Shown: positions 17,152-26,985 of the stretch, in pieces
How the letters are laid out: each line of letters opens with the position of its first letter
Position numbering within the stretch: position 1 is the first letter of the stretch
Assembly: GCA_029237775.1 (NCBI GenBank)
Contig: JAQZBR010000004.1
Location: 310,001-374,000 of the forward strand
DNA from: Bacteroidota bacterium
GTDB taxonomy: Bacteria; Bacteroidota; Bacteroidia; 2-12-FULL-35-15
DNA length: 64,000 nucleotides
Direction: 5' to 3'
Notes under the pieces: model-generated
What the model was told of the DNA's origin: nothing
Database searches by the model: none
What the model saw: only the letters and a program-made list of their open reading frames with translations
Position numbers and translations under genes: made by a program

Positions 17152-19188
17152 TTGACTTTCAAAAGACATACTATAACTGCCGCTTTACCTTACGCTAACG
17201 GACCTGTTCACATCGGACATTTAGCGGGGTGCTACCTTCCTGCCGATATTTATGTGCGTTACCTGCGCTCAAAAGGCAAGGATGTTAAATTTATCTGCGG
17301 CTCCGATGAGCATGGCGTTCCAATTACCATCAAAGCCAAAAAAGAAGGAATCACGCCTCAGCAGGTGGTTGATAAGTACAACAAAATAATGGGAGATTCT
17401 TTCAAAGAATTCGGGATCTCCTTTGATATCTACTCGCGCACATCTTCTAAGACACATCATGAAACTGCTTCTGAATTTTTCAAAACTCTTTATGATAAAG
17501 GCATTTTTAAAGAGGAGATCACTGAACAGTATTTTGATGAAAAGGCAAATCAGTTTTTAGCCGACCGTTACATTATCGGTACGTGTCCGAAATGTGGCAA
17601 TGAAAATGCTTATGGCGACCAATGCGAAAAATGCGGAACTTCTTTAAGCCCGACAGAGCTTATTAACCCGCGCTCAACTCTCTCGGGAGAAAAGCCTGTT
17701 CTTAAAAAAACAAAGAATTGGTTTTTACCGCTGGATAAGATGCAGCCGCAGATTGAACAATACATAGATTCACACAAAGAGTGGAAATCCAATGTTTATG
17801 GCCAATGCAAAAGCTGGCTGAATTCGGGGTTACAACCACGTGCTATGACACGCGATCTTGACTGGGGTGTTAAAGTTCCGATAGCTGACGCTGAAGGGAA
17901 AGTACTGTACGTTTGGTTTGATGCACCTATCGGCTACATCTCGGCCACCAAAGATCTTACAACTGATTGGGAAAAATACTGGAAAGATAAAGAGACTAAG
18001 CTTGTTCACTTTATTGGCAAAGACAATATTGTTTTCCATTGCATCATTTTCCCTGCAATGCTGATGGCTGAAGGATCTTATATACTTCCTGAAAATGTTC
18101 CTGCAAATGAATTTTTGAACCTTGAAGGTGATAAGATCTCTACCTCACGCAACTGGGCTGTCTGGTTACATGAGTATCTGCTTGAGTTCAAAGACAAGCA
18201 GGATGTGCTACGCTATACTCTTTGCGCAAATGCTCCGGAAACGAAAGACAATGATTTTACCTGGAAAGACTTTCAGGCAAAGAATAACAATGAGCTTGTT
18301 GCGATACTCGGTAACTTTATTAACCGCACATTGGTTTTAACTCATAAATATTATGAAGGAAAAGTGCCTGATGCAGTTGAATACACAAAATCAGACATTC
18401 TGCTTCTCGAAGAGATCAGCAAATTTCCTGCAAAGATCGCTGCAAGTATTGAGCAATATCGTTTCCGTGAAGCTCTCGGTGAATTGATGAACCTTGCACG
18501 ATTAGGAAATAAATATCTTGCCGATAATGAGCCGTGGAACCTGATCAAGACAGATGCTAAACGGGTTCAGGCTATCATGAATTTATCGCTTCAGATCTCT
18601 GCGAACTTAGCAGTGTTGATGGAACCCTTCCTTCCGTTCACATCAAAAAAATTAAGCACGATGCTCAACCTGAATGAAGGTTTGAAATGGGACGATGCAA
18701 CACGAACTGATCTCCTTCTTAAAGGTCATCAGATCGGAACAGCCAGCCTGTTGTTTGATAAAGTGGAGGATGAAACGATCGCTTCACAAATCCAAAAGCT
18801 GGAAGATTCCAAAAAGCAAAACGCTTTGGAAAATGTTGCCGCTACTGAGCCTGCAAAAGCAGAAACCTCTTTTGATGATTTCTCAAAAATGGATATTCGT
18901 GTCGGAACTATTTTAGAAGCCGAACGTGTGCCTAAAACTGATAAGCTTTTAAAATTGATTATTGATACCGGAATCGACAAACGTACCGTAGTTTCGGGAA
19001 TAGCAGGCTCGTATAAACCTGAAAACATCATTGGACAGCAGGTAAGCATCCTCGTAAATCTTGCTCCGAGAAAGATAAAAGGAATAGAAAGTCAGGGAAT
19101 GATCCTGATGGCTGAAAACAACAAAGGCGAGCTTAGCTTTGTTGCACCTACCCGCCCTGACTTTAACAATGGCGGTGCTATAAAATAA
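17152..19188 (+). CDS. metG: Methionyl-tRNA synthetase
   Basis: 678 residues, the long form. It starts at TTG 17152, giving [23 protein letters not shown]; the HIGH motif is at 20-23 and the KMSKS equivalent is KISTS at 328-332. A zinc knuckle ([18 protein letters not shown]) lies in the connective-peptide region. The C-terminal 110 residues (from [18 protein letters not shown]) are an EMAP-II/Trbp111-like tRNA-binding domain, as is usual for dimeric MetRS. It charges methionine for initiation and elongation. The TTG start is the only one preceding the conserved N-terminus. Confidence 0.97.
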   Translation: MTFKRHTITAALPYANGPVHIGHLAGCYLPADIYVRYLRSKGKDVKFICGSDEHGVPITIKAKKEGITPQQVVDKYNKIMGDSFKEFGISFDIYSRTSSKTHHETASEFFKTLYDKGIFKEEITEQYFDEKANQFLADRYIIGTCPKCGNENAYGDQCEKCGTSLSPTELINPRSTLSGEKPVLKKTKNWFLPLDKMQPQIEQYIDSHKEWKSNVYGQCKSWLNSGLQPRAMTRDLDWGVKVPIADAEGKVLYVWFDAPIGYISATKDLTTDWEKYWKDKETKLVHFIGKDNIVFHCIIFPAMLMAEGSYILPENVPANEFLNLEGDKISTSRNWAVWLHEYLLEFKDKQDVLRYTLCANAPETKDNDFTWKDFQAKNNNELVAILGNFINRTLVLTHKYYEGKVPDAVEYTKSDILLLEEISKFPAKIAASIEQYRFREALGELMNLARLGNKYLADNEPWNLIKTDAKRVQAIMNLSLQISANLAVLMEPFLPFTSKKLSTMLNLNEGLKWDDATRTDLLLKGHQIGTASLLFDKVEDETIASQIQKLEDSKKQNALENVAATEPAKAETSFDDFSKMDIRVGTILEAERVPKTDKLLKLIIDTGIDKRTVVSGIAGSYKPENIIGQQVSILVNLAPRKIKGIESQGMILMAENNKGELSFVAPTRPDFNNGGAIK

Positions 19189-19263
19189 TTTACGAGCCGG
19201 TAGAAATTGCTTTTTACCGCTGAACCTATTTAATGATTTCATTATTGTAAAAATTGTATTTTT

Positions 19264-19292
19264 AAGGTGCATTCACAGATTGCACCTTTTTT
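19264..19292 (+). terminator. Intrinsic terminator after metG
   Basis: AAGGTGCA/TGCACCTT 8-bp stem with a nine-base loop and a T-rich tail, 75 bases after the metG stop and just before the next ATG. Confidence 0.7.
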
Positions 19293-19304
19293 ATTTGAAC
19301 TACC

Positions 19305-21461
19305 ATGAAAAAAAACTTACTCATTGCCTCTGCAATCTTCTTCACTTTTGATTTCAGTAACGCTCAGGAAAAGCTGCTCACAATGGAAGAAGCAGTTGTC
19401 AAACAAAGGACTACTCTCGCTCCAGCTAAATTGAAACAATTGAGCTGGATCAAGAATTCCAACTCCTATTCTTACATTAACACCAATAAATCGGAAGAAA
19501 TTCTCCTGATCAGCTCAGCATCTTCGGAAGCACCAATAGGCGAAGTTCCATTATCTAAACTTAACAACGCTATCGCGGCAGTTTCCGGGAAGCAGGTAAA
19601 AGCATTTCCACAGATCCAATGGAAGAATGACAATCAATTCACTTTTGAGTCGGAAAAGAAAATACTAATGTATGATCTTAAAACAGGGAAGATCACCACC
19701 GATTCCAATCGCGATTTTCCTGAAGGATTTGAAAACATTGATGTTTCTGATAAATCCGGGAATGTTGCTTTTACCGTAAAGAATAATCTTTTTGTACATG
19801 ACGGAAAAAACCAGCTGATCGTTACCAACGACAAAGATGAGAACATTGTTAATGGCCGATCGGTTCACCGTGAGGAATTCGGAATTATAAAAGGAACATT
19901 CTGGTCGCCAAAAGGAACACAGCTTGCATTTTACAGAATGGACCAGACAATGGTCACTGATTATCCGGTTATCGATTGGACAACGCGCCCTGCGACAAAT
20001 GTAAATATCAAGTATCCGATGGCGGGAGACAAAAGTCACGAAGTAACAGTTGGAGTTTACAATGTTGCTTCCGGCAATACTGTATTTATAAAAACCGGTG
20101 AGCCGAAAGAGCAGTACCTGACAAACATTGCCTGGAGTCCTGACGAACAACATTTATACATTGCGATTCTGAATAGAGAGCAGAATCATCTCTGGCTGAA
20201 TTCATACAACACTACAACAGGTCTCTTTGAAAAAACCTTGTTCGAAGAGAAGAATGACAAATATGTTCACCCGATGCATTCCATGGCATTTGTCCCCGGG
20301 CACCCTGAACAATTTATCTGGCAAAGCGAAAGAGATGGGTACAATCATCTATACCTTTACGATACTTCAGGAAAGCTTCTTAAGCAATTAACAAAAGGCA
20401 AATGGATCGTAACCGACCTTACCGGGTTTGATCCTAAAGGTTCAACTGCTTATTATTCTTCAACAACAGAAAGCGGAATCACACGAAATTTTTACAGTCT
20501 TGATCTTTCAAAAGGAACAAGTACAAAGCTTACATCCCATGAAGGAACTCATACTATAACTTTGAATAGTAATGCAACTTATTTCTTTGATAATTATCAA
20601 AGTACTGAAACACCAAGAACGATCTATTTAAAAAGCACGAATGGTAAATCTTCGAAAACGCTTTTTGATGCACCAAATCCATTGAAAGAATACAAGCTTG
20701 GGAACATGAAGATCTTCAAGCTTAAAAGCGAAAGCGGGGATGACTTATTTTGCCGCTTATTTAAACCGGTTGATTTCGATTCAACAAAAAAATATCCCGT
20801 TATCGTTTATCTGTATAACGGCCCTGGAGTTCAGATGATCAATAATACCTGGAATGGTGGTGGCGACTTATGGTTCCAATACATGGCAGAACGTGGGTTT
20901 GTTGTATTCACTCTCGATGGCCGGGGAAGCTCTAACCGCGGATTAGCTTTTGAACAGGCGATCTTCAGACATGCCGGAGTTAATGAAATGAAGGATCAGC
21001 TTGTCGGGATCAATTATCTTAAAGCACAACCATATGTTGATGCGTCACGCATGGGCCTTTTTGGATGGAGTTACGGAGGTTTCATGACAACAAGCATCAT
21101 GACACGTTATCCGGATATTTTTAAAGCAGCTGTGGCCGGAGGACCTGTTATCGACTGGAGCTATTATGAAGTGATGTACACTGAAAGATATATGGATACG
21201 CCTAAAGAAAATCCGGAAGGCTACAAGGAAGCAAGAACGATTGAGTACATCGACAATCTGAAAGGGAAATTATTACTGATCCATGGGGCACAGGACCCTG
21301 TGGTTGTTTGGCAGCACAGCCTGATGTTTTTAAAAAACTGCGTGGATAAGAAGAAGCAGGTTGATTATTTTGTTTATCCCGGCCATGAACACAATGTACT
21401 TGGCAAGGACCGCGAACACTTATATCAGAAGGTCACCGATTACTTTATGGAGAACCTTTAA
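19305..21461 (+). CDS. Dipeptidyl-peptidase IV-type S9B peptidase
   Basis: 718 residues. A signal peptide ends near residue 21 (DFSNAQ). The N-terminal two-thirds is a beta-propeller (DPPIV_N) with IIKGTFWSPKGTQLAFYRMDQ and the HREEFG motif that holds the substrate amino group (the Glu-Glu pair of DPP-IV). The C-terminal alpha/beta-hydrolase domain carries GWSYGGF with nucleophile Ser589, Asp664 in GAQDPVV and His696 in GHEHN. It is expected in the periplasm or outer membrane, releasing X-Pro or X-Ala dipeptides from imported peptides. A terminator follows directly. Confidence 0.93.
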   Translation: MKKNLLIASAIFFTFDFSNAQEKLLTMEEAVVKQRTTLAPAKLKQLSWIKNSNSYSYINTNKSEEILLISSASSEAPIGEVPLSKLNNAIAAVSGKQVKAFPQIQWKNDNQFTFESEKKILMYDLKTGKITTDSNRDFPEGFENIDVSDKSGNVAFTVKNNLFVHDGKNQLIVTNDKDENIVNGRSVHREEFGIIKGTFWSPKGTQLAFYRMDQTMVTDYPVIDWTTRPATNVNIKYPMAGDKSHEVTVGVYNVASGNTVFIKTGEPKEQYLTNIAWSPDEQHLYIAILNREQNHLWLNSYNTTTGLFEKTLFEEKNDKYVHPMHSMAFVPGHPEQFIWQSERDGYNHLYLYDTSGKLLKQLTKGKWIVTDLTGFDPKGSTAYYSSTTESGITRNFYSLDLSKGTSTKLTSHEGTHTITLNSNATYFFDNYQSTETPRTIYLKSTNGKSSKTLFDAPNPLKEYKLGNMKIFKLKSESGDDLFCRLFKPVDFDSTKKYPVIVYLYNGPGVQMINNTWNGGGDLWFQYMAERGFVVFTLDGRGSSNRGLAFEQAIFRHAGVNEMKDQLVGINYLKAQPYVDASRMGLFGWSYGGFMTTSIMTRYPDIFKAAVAGGPVIDWSYYEVMYTERYMDTPKENPEGYKEARTIEYIDNLKGKLLLIHGAQDPVVVWQHSLMFLKNCVDKKKQVDYFVYPGHEHNVLGKDREHLYQKVTDYFMENL

Positions 21462-21467
21462 CAGTAT

Positions 21468-21498
21468 AAGCCGCAAATATTCATTTGCGGCTTTTTTT
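21468..21498 (+). terminator. Intrinsic terminator after the S9B peptidase
   Basis: Eleven-base-pair stem (AAGCCGCAAAT/ATTTGCGGCTT, four-base loop) with a T-run, six bases after the stop. Confidence 0.88.
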
Positions 21499-21562
21499 AT
21501 ATTCTGTTAATTTTCTCATGCTGATTTTTCTGTCTAATTTCGCATCGCATCCCTGTTCGCTC

Positions 21563-23191
21563 ATGATCGACAAATACAAAAAACATATTCCTCTTTTTTA
21601 TTTTCTTTTACTTGCACTGATCCTTTTTGCGAATAACGGAAATGTCAGTCTTTGGGACCAGGATGAAGCAGCATACGCAGGTTTTGCAAATGAAATGATC
21701 AAGTCAGGCAACTGGCTGATCCCTGATTTTATGTGGTCAGAAATACACCGCAAGCCGCCATTGCACTTCTGGAATATTTGCCTGAGCTATAAAGTTTTCG
21801 GGATCAATGAATTCAGTGTAAGATTTCCTTCAGCGGTATTTCTTTTCTCAACTTATTTATTGACCTATCTGGCGGGAACGCCTTTGTTCGGAAGGAAAAA
21901 TGCTTTTCTGGCGACTGTTGTGCTGAGTACATCCTTATTCATTCCCAGCCTTGCAAAAATTTCCGTTACAGATGCCACCTTACTTTTCTTTTCAACGGTT
22001 TGTGCGTATGCTCTTTTGAACATCATTCAAAAGAAATCAATCAAATGGACCTTAGCATTCTGGTTTGCATTTGCAATGGGAGTTCTCACGAAAGGGCCAC
22101 CAATAATATTGTTTACCGGAGTGTTTGTAATATTGCTGTTTATTTTTCATCCTAACAGAAAAAATCTTTTCAGCACACATCCATGGTTCTTCTTGCCGCT
22201 TGCATGTCTGCCGCTTTTTTTATGGGGGTATTTCGTTTCCAAAAAAGATGGAGGTGTTTTTATCAGTTGGATGATCGACTGGTATATTCTTAAAAGGGTG
22301 AACAGCAGCGTGCTCGGGCAAACAGGCCCGCCCGGTACTCACCTGCTGAGCATCTTTGTTTTTTTTATTCCGTACCTCATGTTTCTTCCAAAAGCATTCT
22401 GGAATGCGGTCCGCGGAATATTTTTAAAAGACAAAGGGATCAATTTTTTATTAAGCACCTGGTTCATTTCAGGCTGGTTTTTATATGAATGGTCACCAAG
22501 CAAGCTTCCAGCTTATGTTATAGCAGCGCATGTCCCTTTTGCTATTCTCATCGCGAAAGAAATTTTGAATGCAATTGAAAAGAAATTCCTTCCGAATAAA
22601 GGATTGATAATTGCAAACTTCCTTTTAATTGCAATTGTATTTGCAGCTTTGATTGTAGCTCCTCATTTTCTAAAGGTTTCGTCATCAGTTACTATCGCAT
22701 TCACTATAGCGGGTGTGATTTTACTTTTAAGTCTGTCAAGCATCATATATTTTAAACGGAGAATCCACTTTTTAAAATTGCTGCTCGGTTGCAATATCCT
22801 GTTTCAGGTGTTGGTCTGGGTTTTTCTTTTACCCAAGGCAGATTCACTTAAAGATGGTTCAAAACGGGTTGCAAATTATGCTATACAAAGTGCCATTCCT
22901 GAAAGCACTGTTCTTATTGGAAATACTGTCGGCCATCCGCCTAGCCTTCCTTTTTATCTGAAGTTAAATTTTGGGAACGTGAAAGAAGAAACGAATGTGG
23001 AAACGCTTATATCAAAATACCAAAGCAACTCACCCAATGTTTTAATTTTAAACAGTGAACAAAAAGAAGAATCAGAGAAAAGAATACCGGGTATCGTTTT
23101 TAAAGAAGTGAAATCTATGTTAACCGACCGTGACGCAAAAGCAAGCTATTATGTTGCCGTTAATCCATCAGCGAAAATAATAAGAGATTAG
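21563..23191 (+). CDS. GT39/ArnT-like membrane glycosyltransferase
   Basis: 542 residues from the ATG at 21563; a TTG further up (21485) would lie inside the preceding terminator and is rejected. About eleven membrane segments. The first loop has the catalytic acidic motif SLWDQDEAAYAGFA, followed by HRKPPLHFW, both typical of ArnT/PMT-type (GT-C) enzymes using polyprenyl-phosphate sugars. The C-terminal region after residue 430 is soluble and periplasmic. It likely adds a sugar to lipid A or another envelope acceptor; the sugar and acceptor cannot be told. Its stop lies two bases from that of the convergent response regulator. Confidence 0.85.
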   Translation: MIDKYKKHIPLFYFLLLALILFANNGNVSLWDQDEAAYAGFANEMIKSGNWLIPDFMWSEIHRKPPLHFWNICLSYKVFGINEFSVRFPSAVFLFSTYLLTYLAGTPLFGRKNAFLATVVLSTSLFIPSLAKISVTDATLLFFSTVCAYALLNIIQKKSIKWTLAFWFAFAMGVLTKGPPIILFTGVFVILLFIFHPNRKNLFSTHPWFFLPLACLPLFLWGYFVSKKDGGVFISWMIDWYILKRVNSSVLGQTGPPGTHLLSIFVFFIPYLMFLPKAFWNAVRGIFLKDKGINFLLSTWFISGWFLYEWSPSKLPAYVIAAHVPFAILIAKEILNAIEKKFLPNKGLIIANFLLIAIVFAALIVAPHFLKVSSSVTIAFTIAGVILLLSLSSIIYFKRRIHFLKLLLGCNILFQVLVWVFLLPKADSLKDGSKRVANYAIQSAIPESTVLIGNTVGHPPSLPFYLKLNFGNVKEETNVETLISKYQSNSPNVLILNSEQKEESEKRIPGIVFKEVKSMLTDRDAKASYYVAVNPSAKIIRD

Positions 23192-23192
23192 A

Positions 23193-23618
23193 TCAACTTA
23201 AATCTTTGGGATGGATGCAATCAGTCCAGAAGTCAACGATCTTATTTAAACTTTTAATAGTTCCTTCCAGCTTCATAGATTTAGCAAAGTAACCCTGTAT
23301 ATTTAATGAATAAGCTGTTTTTATCTCCTCCGGATTTCCTGTACTGCTGTGAAATATAAAAGGAATTGCTTTTGATTTCAGAATATTATCATTTTCAATT
23401 GCCCTTTTGAGCTCGAGGCCGTCCATTACAGGCATGTTGAGATCGGAAAGGACAACAAACACCTCTTCGTTGGTGGTTCGCAGAAAGTCAAGCGCTTCCT
23501 GGCCATTACTACAGAAAACACAATGATTCGTGTACCCGGATCTTTTTACTGCAATTTGCAGCAGCTCATGCTCGTCCGGGTCATCATCCACAAAAAGAAA
23601 TACGCCTGTTGGTTTCAT
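23193..23618 (-). CDS. Single-domain response regulator (CheY/Rcp1-like)
   Basis: 141 residues from the ATG at 23618. It has a complete receiver domain: acidic pocket VDDDPDE, phosphoacceptor Asp in VLSDLNMPVMDG, then the Ser/Thr and Lys positions (FHSSTG and YFAKS). No output domain. The length and the DLNMP motif resemble the Rcp1-like receivers that pair with PAS/phytochrome kinases. Its closest resemblance in the window is to the receiver at 55063, which also ends in W-x-x-C (FWTDCIHP and YWKECVAP). The partner kinase is unknown. Confidence 0.88.
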   Translation of the reverse strand: MKPTGVFLFVDDDPDEHELLQIAVKRSGYTNHCVFCSNGQEALDFLRTTNEEVFVVLSDLNMPVMDGLELKRAIENDNILKSKAIPFIFHSSTGNPEEIKTAYSLNIQGYFAKSMKLEGTIKSLNKIVDFWTDCIHPKDLS

Positions 23619-23705
23619 TAATTTTACTTGACTAAAAGTTTGTACCATCCATTCATGTGGAACGAATTTTTATCTCTCCCTTGGGTCAATAATAAATGAA
23701 CAAAA

Positions 23706-23725
23706 GCAACTTAAAGCAGATTAAA
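23706..23725. promoter_or_regulatory. Sequence words shared with the upstream region of the giant adhesin
   Basis: GCAACTTAAAGC overlapping AAAGCAGATTAAA, about 80-100 bases before the ATG at 23803. The same two words recur at 26939-26950 and 26963-26975 before the adhesin at 26986. Function is inferred only from the recurrence. Confidence 0.35.
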
Positions 23726-23802
23726 ACGTAAAGCCAGAAAAATTTGAGCGCATTAAAATTATTCTTTAAGTTACCTCAAAATTTGATACTTTCGTAAACC
23801 TT

Positions 23803-25206
23803 ATGTATATGAAGATCTTTACTAAAGTTGTAATTCTTTTTCTGTGTCTGGCAGCGAGTCGAACCATTGCACAATCAGTGGGTGGAACCACTTCCGGAGC
23901 CAACACATATTGCTCTTTTACAAATGCCGGTTTTATTTCCCTTTCCGGATTTACCGGAACTTCTTATTTCTGGGAGTCTTCAACTGATGGGATCACGTGG
24001 ACACCCACAGGAACTTCATGGTCCGGAACTACAACTCCATTTGTTAATCCTCCGGCCCTCGGACAAAGCTATAACAATGTTTCCCTGACAACTTGCTATC
24101 GCGCAATTGTAACAAATGGAGCATTTCCACCCGACACCTCAACAGTTTCCTGTATCACCGTTTTTGCTCCAACAGTTGCAGGCACAATCTCAGGCGGTGG
24201 TAATTTCTGTGGTAATTCAGGAAACGGCAATATTACTTTAGCCGGTAACACCGGAAATCCTACTTCATGGGAGTATTCAACCGATAATGGCCTTACCTGG
24301 ACAACGATTTCGAGCACAAGTACAAGCCTTGCATATTCGGGAATAACGCAGGCGACAATCTATCAGGCTATTGTTCAGAATGGCCCAACCTGTCCTAGCG
24401 ATACAACCAACACAGTTTTATTTACCATTGATTCACTTTCAAACGCAGGAACGATCACGGGAAATGATACGGTGTGTTACGGCAACAATGCAGGAGCTTT
24501 AAACATCAGCGGAATTACAGGAACAGTGCTTGGATGGATCAGCTCAACGGATAGTGGTTTATCCTGGAATCCAATTTCCAACACTACCGCCTCTCATACT
24601 TATGCTAATTTAACGCAATCCACACTATTTGGTGCCATTGTCAAAAACAATTCCTGTCCTGCAGATACCAGTTCATTTTCTTTGATCAATGTCCGGAATC
24701 CTGTTTTAGTGAATGCAGGGACTGACACATCAATTCAGGCAGGAGAATCGGTCGTTTTAAACGGCACTTCCGGAGGAGCGAGTATCTGGAGTCCTTCTAC
24801 AGGATTAAGCAGCGTGTATATACTAAATCCTGATGCACAACCAACCGTGACCACAGTCTACACATTAACAGTAACAGATTCTATTGGCTGTACCGGAACA
24901 GATAATGTGGTCATAACAATAATACCTGAAGAGTTCAATGGAATGGTATCGAACCTCTTTACTCCAAACGGGGATGGAATAAATGACTCATGGTATATTC
25001 AGGATATTCAAAATTTTCCCGGAAGTTCGGTTACTGTTTATAACATATACGGGATGAAAGTATATGAAAAGACTGATTATATGAATGATTGGAAAGGTAC
25101 TTACAACGGCTCTGAACTTCCTGACGGCACTTACTATTACATTCTGAAATTTGATGATAAACAAAAAACGATTAAAGGTTCGGTAGATATTCTGAAGAAT
25201 AAATAG
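23803..25206 (+). CDS. T9SS type B cargo with Ig-like repeats (gliding-motility-associated C-terminal domain)
   Basis: 467 residues. A signal peptide ends near residue 24 (RTIAQS). Three related beta-sandwich units follow, each with a Cys and a WExSTDxGxTW core (about residues 30-115, 117-205 and 206-297). Next is a PKD-like segment (VNAGTDTSIQAGESVVLNG). The last 85 residues are the type B sorting domain: VSNLFTPNGDGINDSW, VTVYNIYGMKVYE, DWKGTYNG, LPDGTYYYILKF. Such cargo is exported by the T9SS and depends on a cognate PorP/SprF; the next gene, one base away, is exactly that. The binding target is unknown. Confidence 0.92.
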   Translation: MYMKIFTKVVILFLCLAASRTIAQSVGGTTSGANTYCSFTNAGFISLSGFTGTSYFWESSTDGITWTPTGTSWSGTTTPFVNPPALGQSYNNVSLTTCYRAIVTNGAFPPDTSTVSCITVFAPTVAGTISGGGNFCGNSGNGNITLAGNTGNPTSWEYSTDNGLTWTTISSTSTSLAYSGITQATIYQAIVQNGPTCPSDTTNTVLFTIDSLSNAGTITGNDTVCYGNNAGALNISGITGTVLGWISSTDSGLSWNPISNTTASHTYANLTQSTLFGAIVKNNSCPADTSSFSLINVRNPVLVNAGTDTSIQAGESVVLNGTSGGASIWSPSTGLSSVYILNPDAQPTVTTVYTLTVTDSIGCTGTDNVVITIIPEEFNGMVSNLFTPNGDGINDSWYIQDIQNFPGSSVTVYNIYGMKVYEKTDYMNDWKGTYNGSELPDGTYYYILKFDDKQKTIKGSVDILKNK

Positions 25207-25207
25207 C

Positions 25208-26806
25208 ATGAGGAAAATAGGTCTTGGTATATTATTGATTTTTGTTGGCTTATCTGCGAAATCACAGCAGGTAGGAATGGCTTCTCATGCGTTTTACAAG
25301 CCAATGATCTACAACCCTGCTTTTGCGGGAAAGAATGAAAATGTAAATGCAATGCTCATCAGCCGTTCACAGTGGAGTGGCTTCAGAGGCTCACCGCAGT
25401 TAAATCTGTTGACTGTAGATGGGAGCCTGATGGAAAATAAAGCAGGTGTTGGGTTAACTCTTCTCGGCGACAAAAAAGGCCTGAATAAACGGGCAGGCGG
25501 ATATCTGAATTATGCATACAGGGTTCGTATAAATGATAACAGCAGCATACGATTTGGAATTGCCTTAGGGGTGCTTGATCAAACGATTGATTATACTGAT
25601 GCTCTCGTTGAAAATTCTTCTGACCCCTTTCTCTTTGGAAATACTGAACATAAAACTTCATTGGATGGTAATGCCGGTCTGGCCCTAATTCTCAAAGAAT
25701 TTGAGCTTGGCATTTCAGCGCCTCAATTATTCGGAAACAAAATAAACTATGTCGATAATAAGGAAATAAGATCAACATACTTACAAACGCGGCATTATAT
25801 AGGAACTTTGAAGTATCGTTTCTTAATTGCTAAAGAAAAAAAGATCTTCATTGTGCCTCAGGCTCTTGTGCGAATTGTTCCGAATGCCCCTTTTCAATAT
25901 GAGGGTACTCTAAACCTTGACTGGCAGGACAAATTCTGGATCGGTGCAAGCTATAAAAGCAACTATGCTTTGGTGGCTCACGCTGGAGTATGCCTTCATA
26001 AGCAGCTTTCGATCGGTTATGCATATGATATCATCATGGGGGATCTCGCCAACTATTCCGGTATCAGCCATGAAATTATGTTGAACTTTAAATTTGGCAA
26101 AAGTAAATCCACAGAGCCAGAAACACCTGTCGTTGCAGAGCGCAAAAATGAAGCTTATGAGAGACGTCTCGACAGTTTACAGGAAGTCCTGAGCGCGAAT
26201 CAAAACAGGCTCGCAGAAGATCAAAGAAAAATTACCGAGCTGAATGAAAAGCTTGAACAACAGGGCAAGCTAATTACTTCACAGGCGCAAAATATAAATC
26301 AACCGACAAATTCAAATCAACCTGCTGTTACGCAGCAGCAATCATCTTCAGCGAATCAAACTAACAATACAGAAAACAATTCTGATCCTGTAGAAAATAA
26401 ACAATCTCCTCAGAGCAATAACACCGGCACCGCAAATAACAACACTCCACAAAACAATAGCAATCAGAATGCTGCTGCGGTGGAAACAAATGCCAACAAG
26501 ACCATGAACAATGGCATCTGGTTCGTGACTAACAGCAGCAAGGATTTTAAAGACCAGAACGACCGGATGCCACAGAAAGGCTTTTATGTGATTGCCGGAA
26601 CTTTCACTTACCGTGATTTTGCGGAAGCTGAAGTAAAACGCTTATCGGGTGGCGGTTATAAAGCTAACTGGATGTACTTCTCTCCAAAACAATTTAACTA
26701 TGTTTATATTTCGAAACCTGCAACCAGGGAAGAAGCTCTTACAAAGGCACAGGCGGCCAGAAATTCGGGTATTAAAGATGCCTGGGTTCTTCAAATAACT
26801 GAATAA
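25208..26806 (+). CDS. PorP/SprF-family outer-membrane protein fused to a C-terminal SPOR domain
   Basis: 532 residues, about 200 longer than a usual PorP/SprF. Signal peptide, then the family start QVGMASHAFYKPMIYNPAFAG and a beta-barrel to about residue 300 (ending near SGISHEIMLNFKFGKSK). Residues about 315-360 are a coiled coil (RRLDSLQEVLSANQNRLAED). Residues 360-450 are an Asn/Gln/Thr-rich linker. The last 75-80 residues match a SPOR domain: GFYVIAGTFTYRDFAEAEV, then YVYISKPATREEALTKAQ and an IKDAWVL end. SPOR domains bind denuded peptidoglycan. The fusion would tie the cargo partner to the wall. It is probably translated with the preceding cargo gene. Confidence 0.88.
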   Translation: MRKIGLGILLIFVGLSAKSQQVGMASHAFYKPMIYNPAFAGKNENVNAMLISRSQWSGFRGSPQLNLLTVDGSLMENKAGVGLTLLGDKKGLNKRAGGYLNYAYRVRINDNSSIRFGIALGVLDQTIDYTDALVENSSDPFLFGNTEHKTSLDGNAGLALILKEFELGISAPQLFGNKINYVDNKEIRSTYLQTRHYIGTLKYRFLIAKEKKIFIVPQALVRIVPNAPFQYEGTLNLDWQDKFWIGASYKSNYALVAHAGVCLHKQLSIGYAYDIIMGDLANYSGISHEIMLNFKFGKSKSTEPETPVVAERKNEAYERRLDSLQEVLSANQNRLAEDQRKITELNEKLEQQGKLITSQAQNINQPTNSNQPAVTQQQSSSANQTNNTENNSDPVENKQSPQSNNTGTANNNTPQNNSNQNAAAVETNANKTMNNGIWFVTNSSKDFKDQNDRMPQKGFYVIAGTFTYRDFAEAEVKRLSGGGYKANWMYFSPKQFNYVYISKPATREEALTKAQAARNSGIKDAWVLQITE

Positions 26807-26938
26807 CGATTTGGTTTTGTGAAACTTACCCTCGGTAAATATTTTTTTCCCCGATAAAATCCTTAATTATCTTTATGATAGCCGGACTCCTGTTTGGTCA
26901 TGGGTAATTAAATTTTCATCTAAAAAGAAAAGATTATG

Positions 26939-26975
26939 GCAACTTAAAGCTATCTTTAGCGTAAAGCAGATTAAA
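26939..26975. promoter_or_regulatory. Leader of the giant adhesin with a -7-like box and shared words
   Basis: Holds GCAACTTAAAGC, then TATCTTTA at 26951-26958 (one mismatch to TAnnTTTG), then AAAGCAGATTAAA, ending 10 bases before the ATG at 26986. The two flanking words also occur at 23706-23725. Confidence 0.4.
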
Positions 26976-26985
26976 TATCCCCGGC

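Noticed and set aside
21485-21562. Upstream TTG start of the GT39-like gene
   Set aside because: It lies within the terminator of the previous gene; the ATG at 21563 precedes the conserved start.
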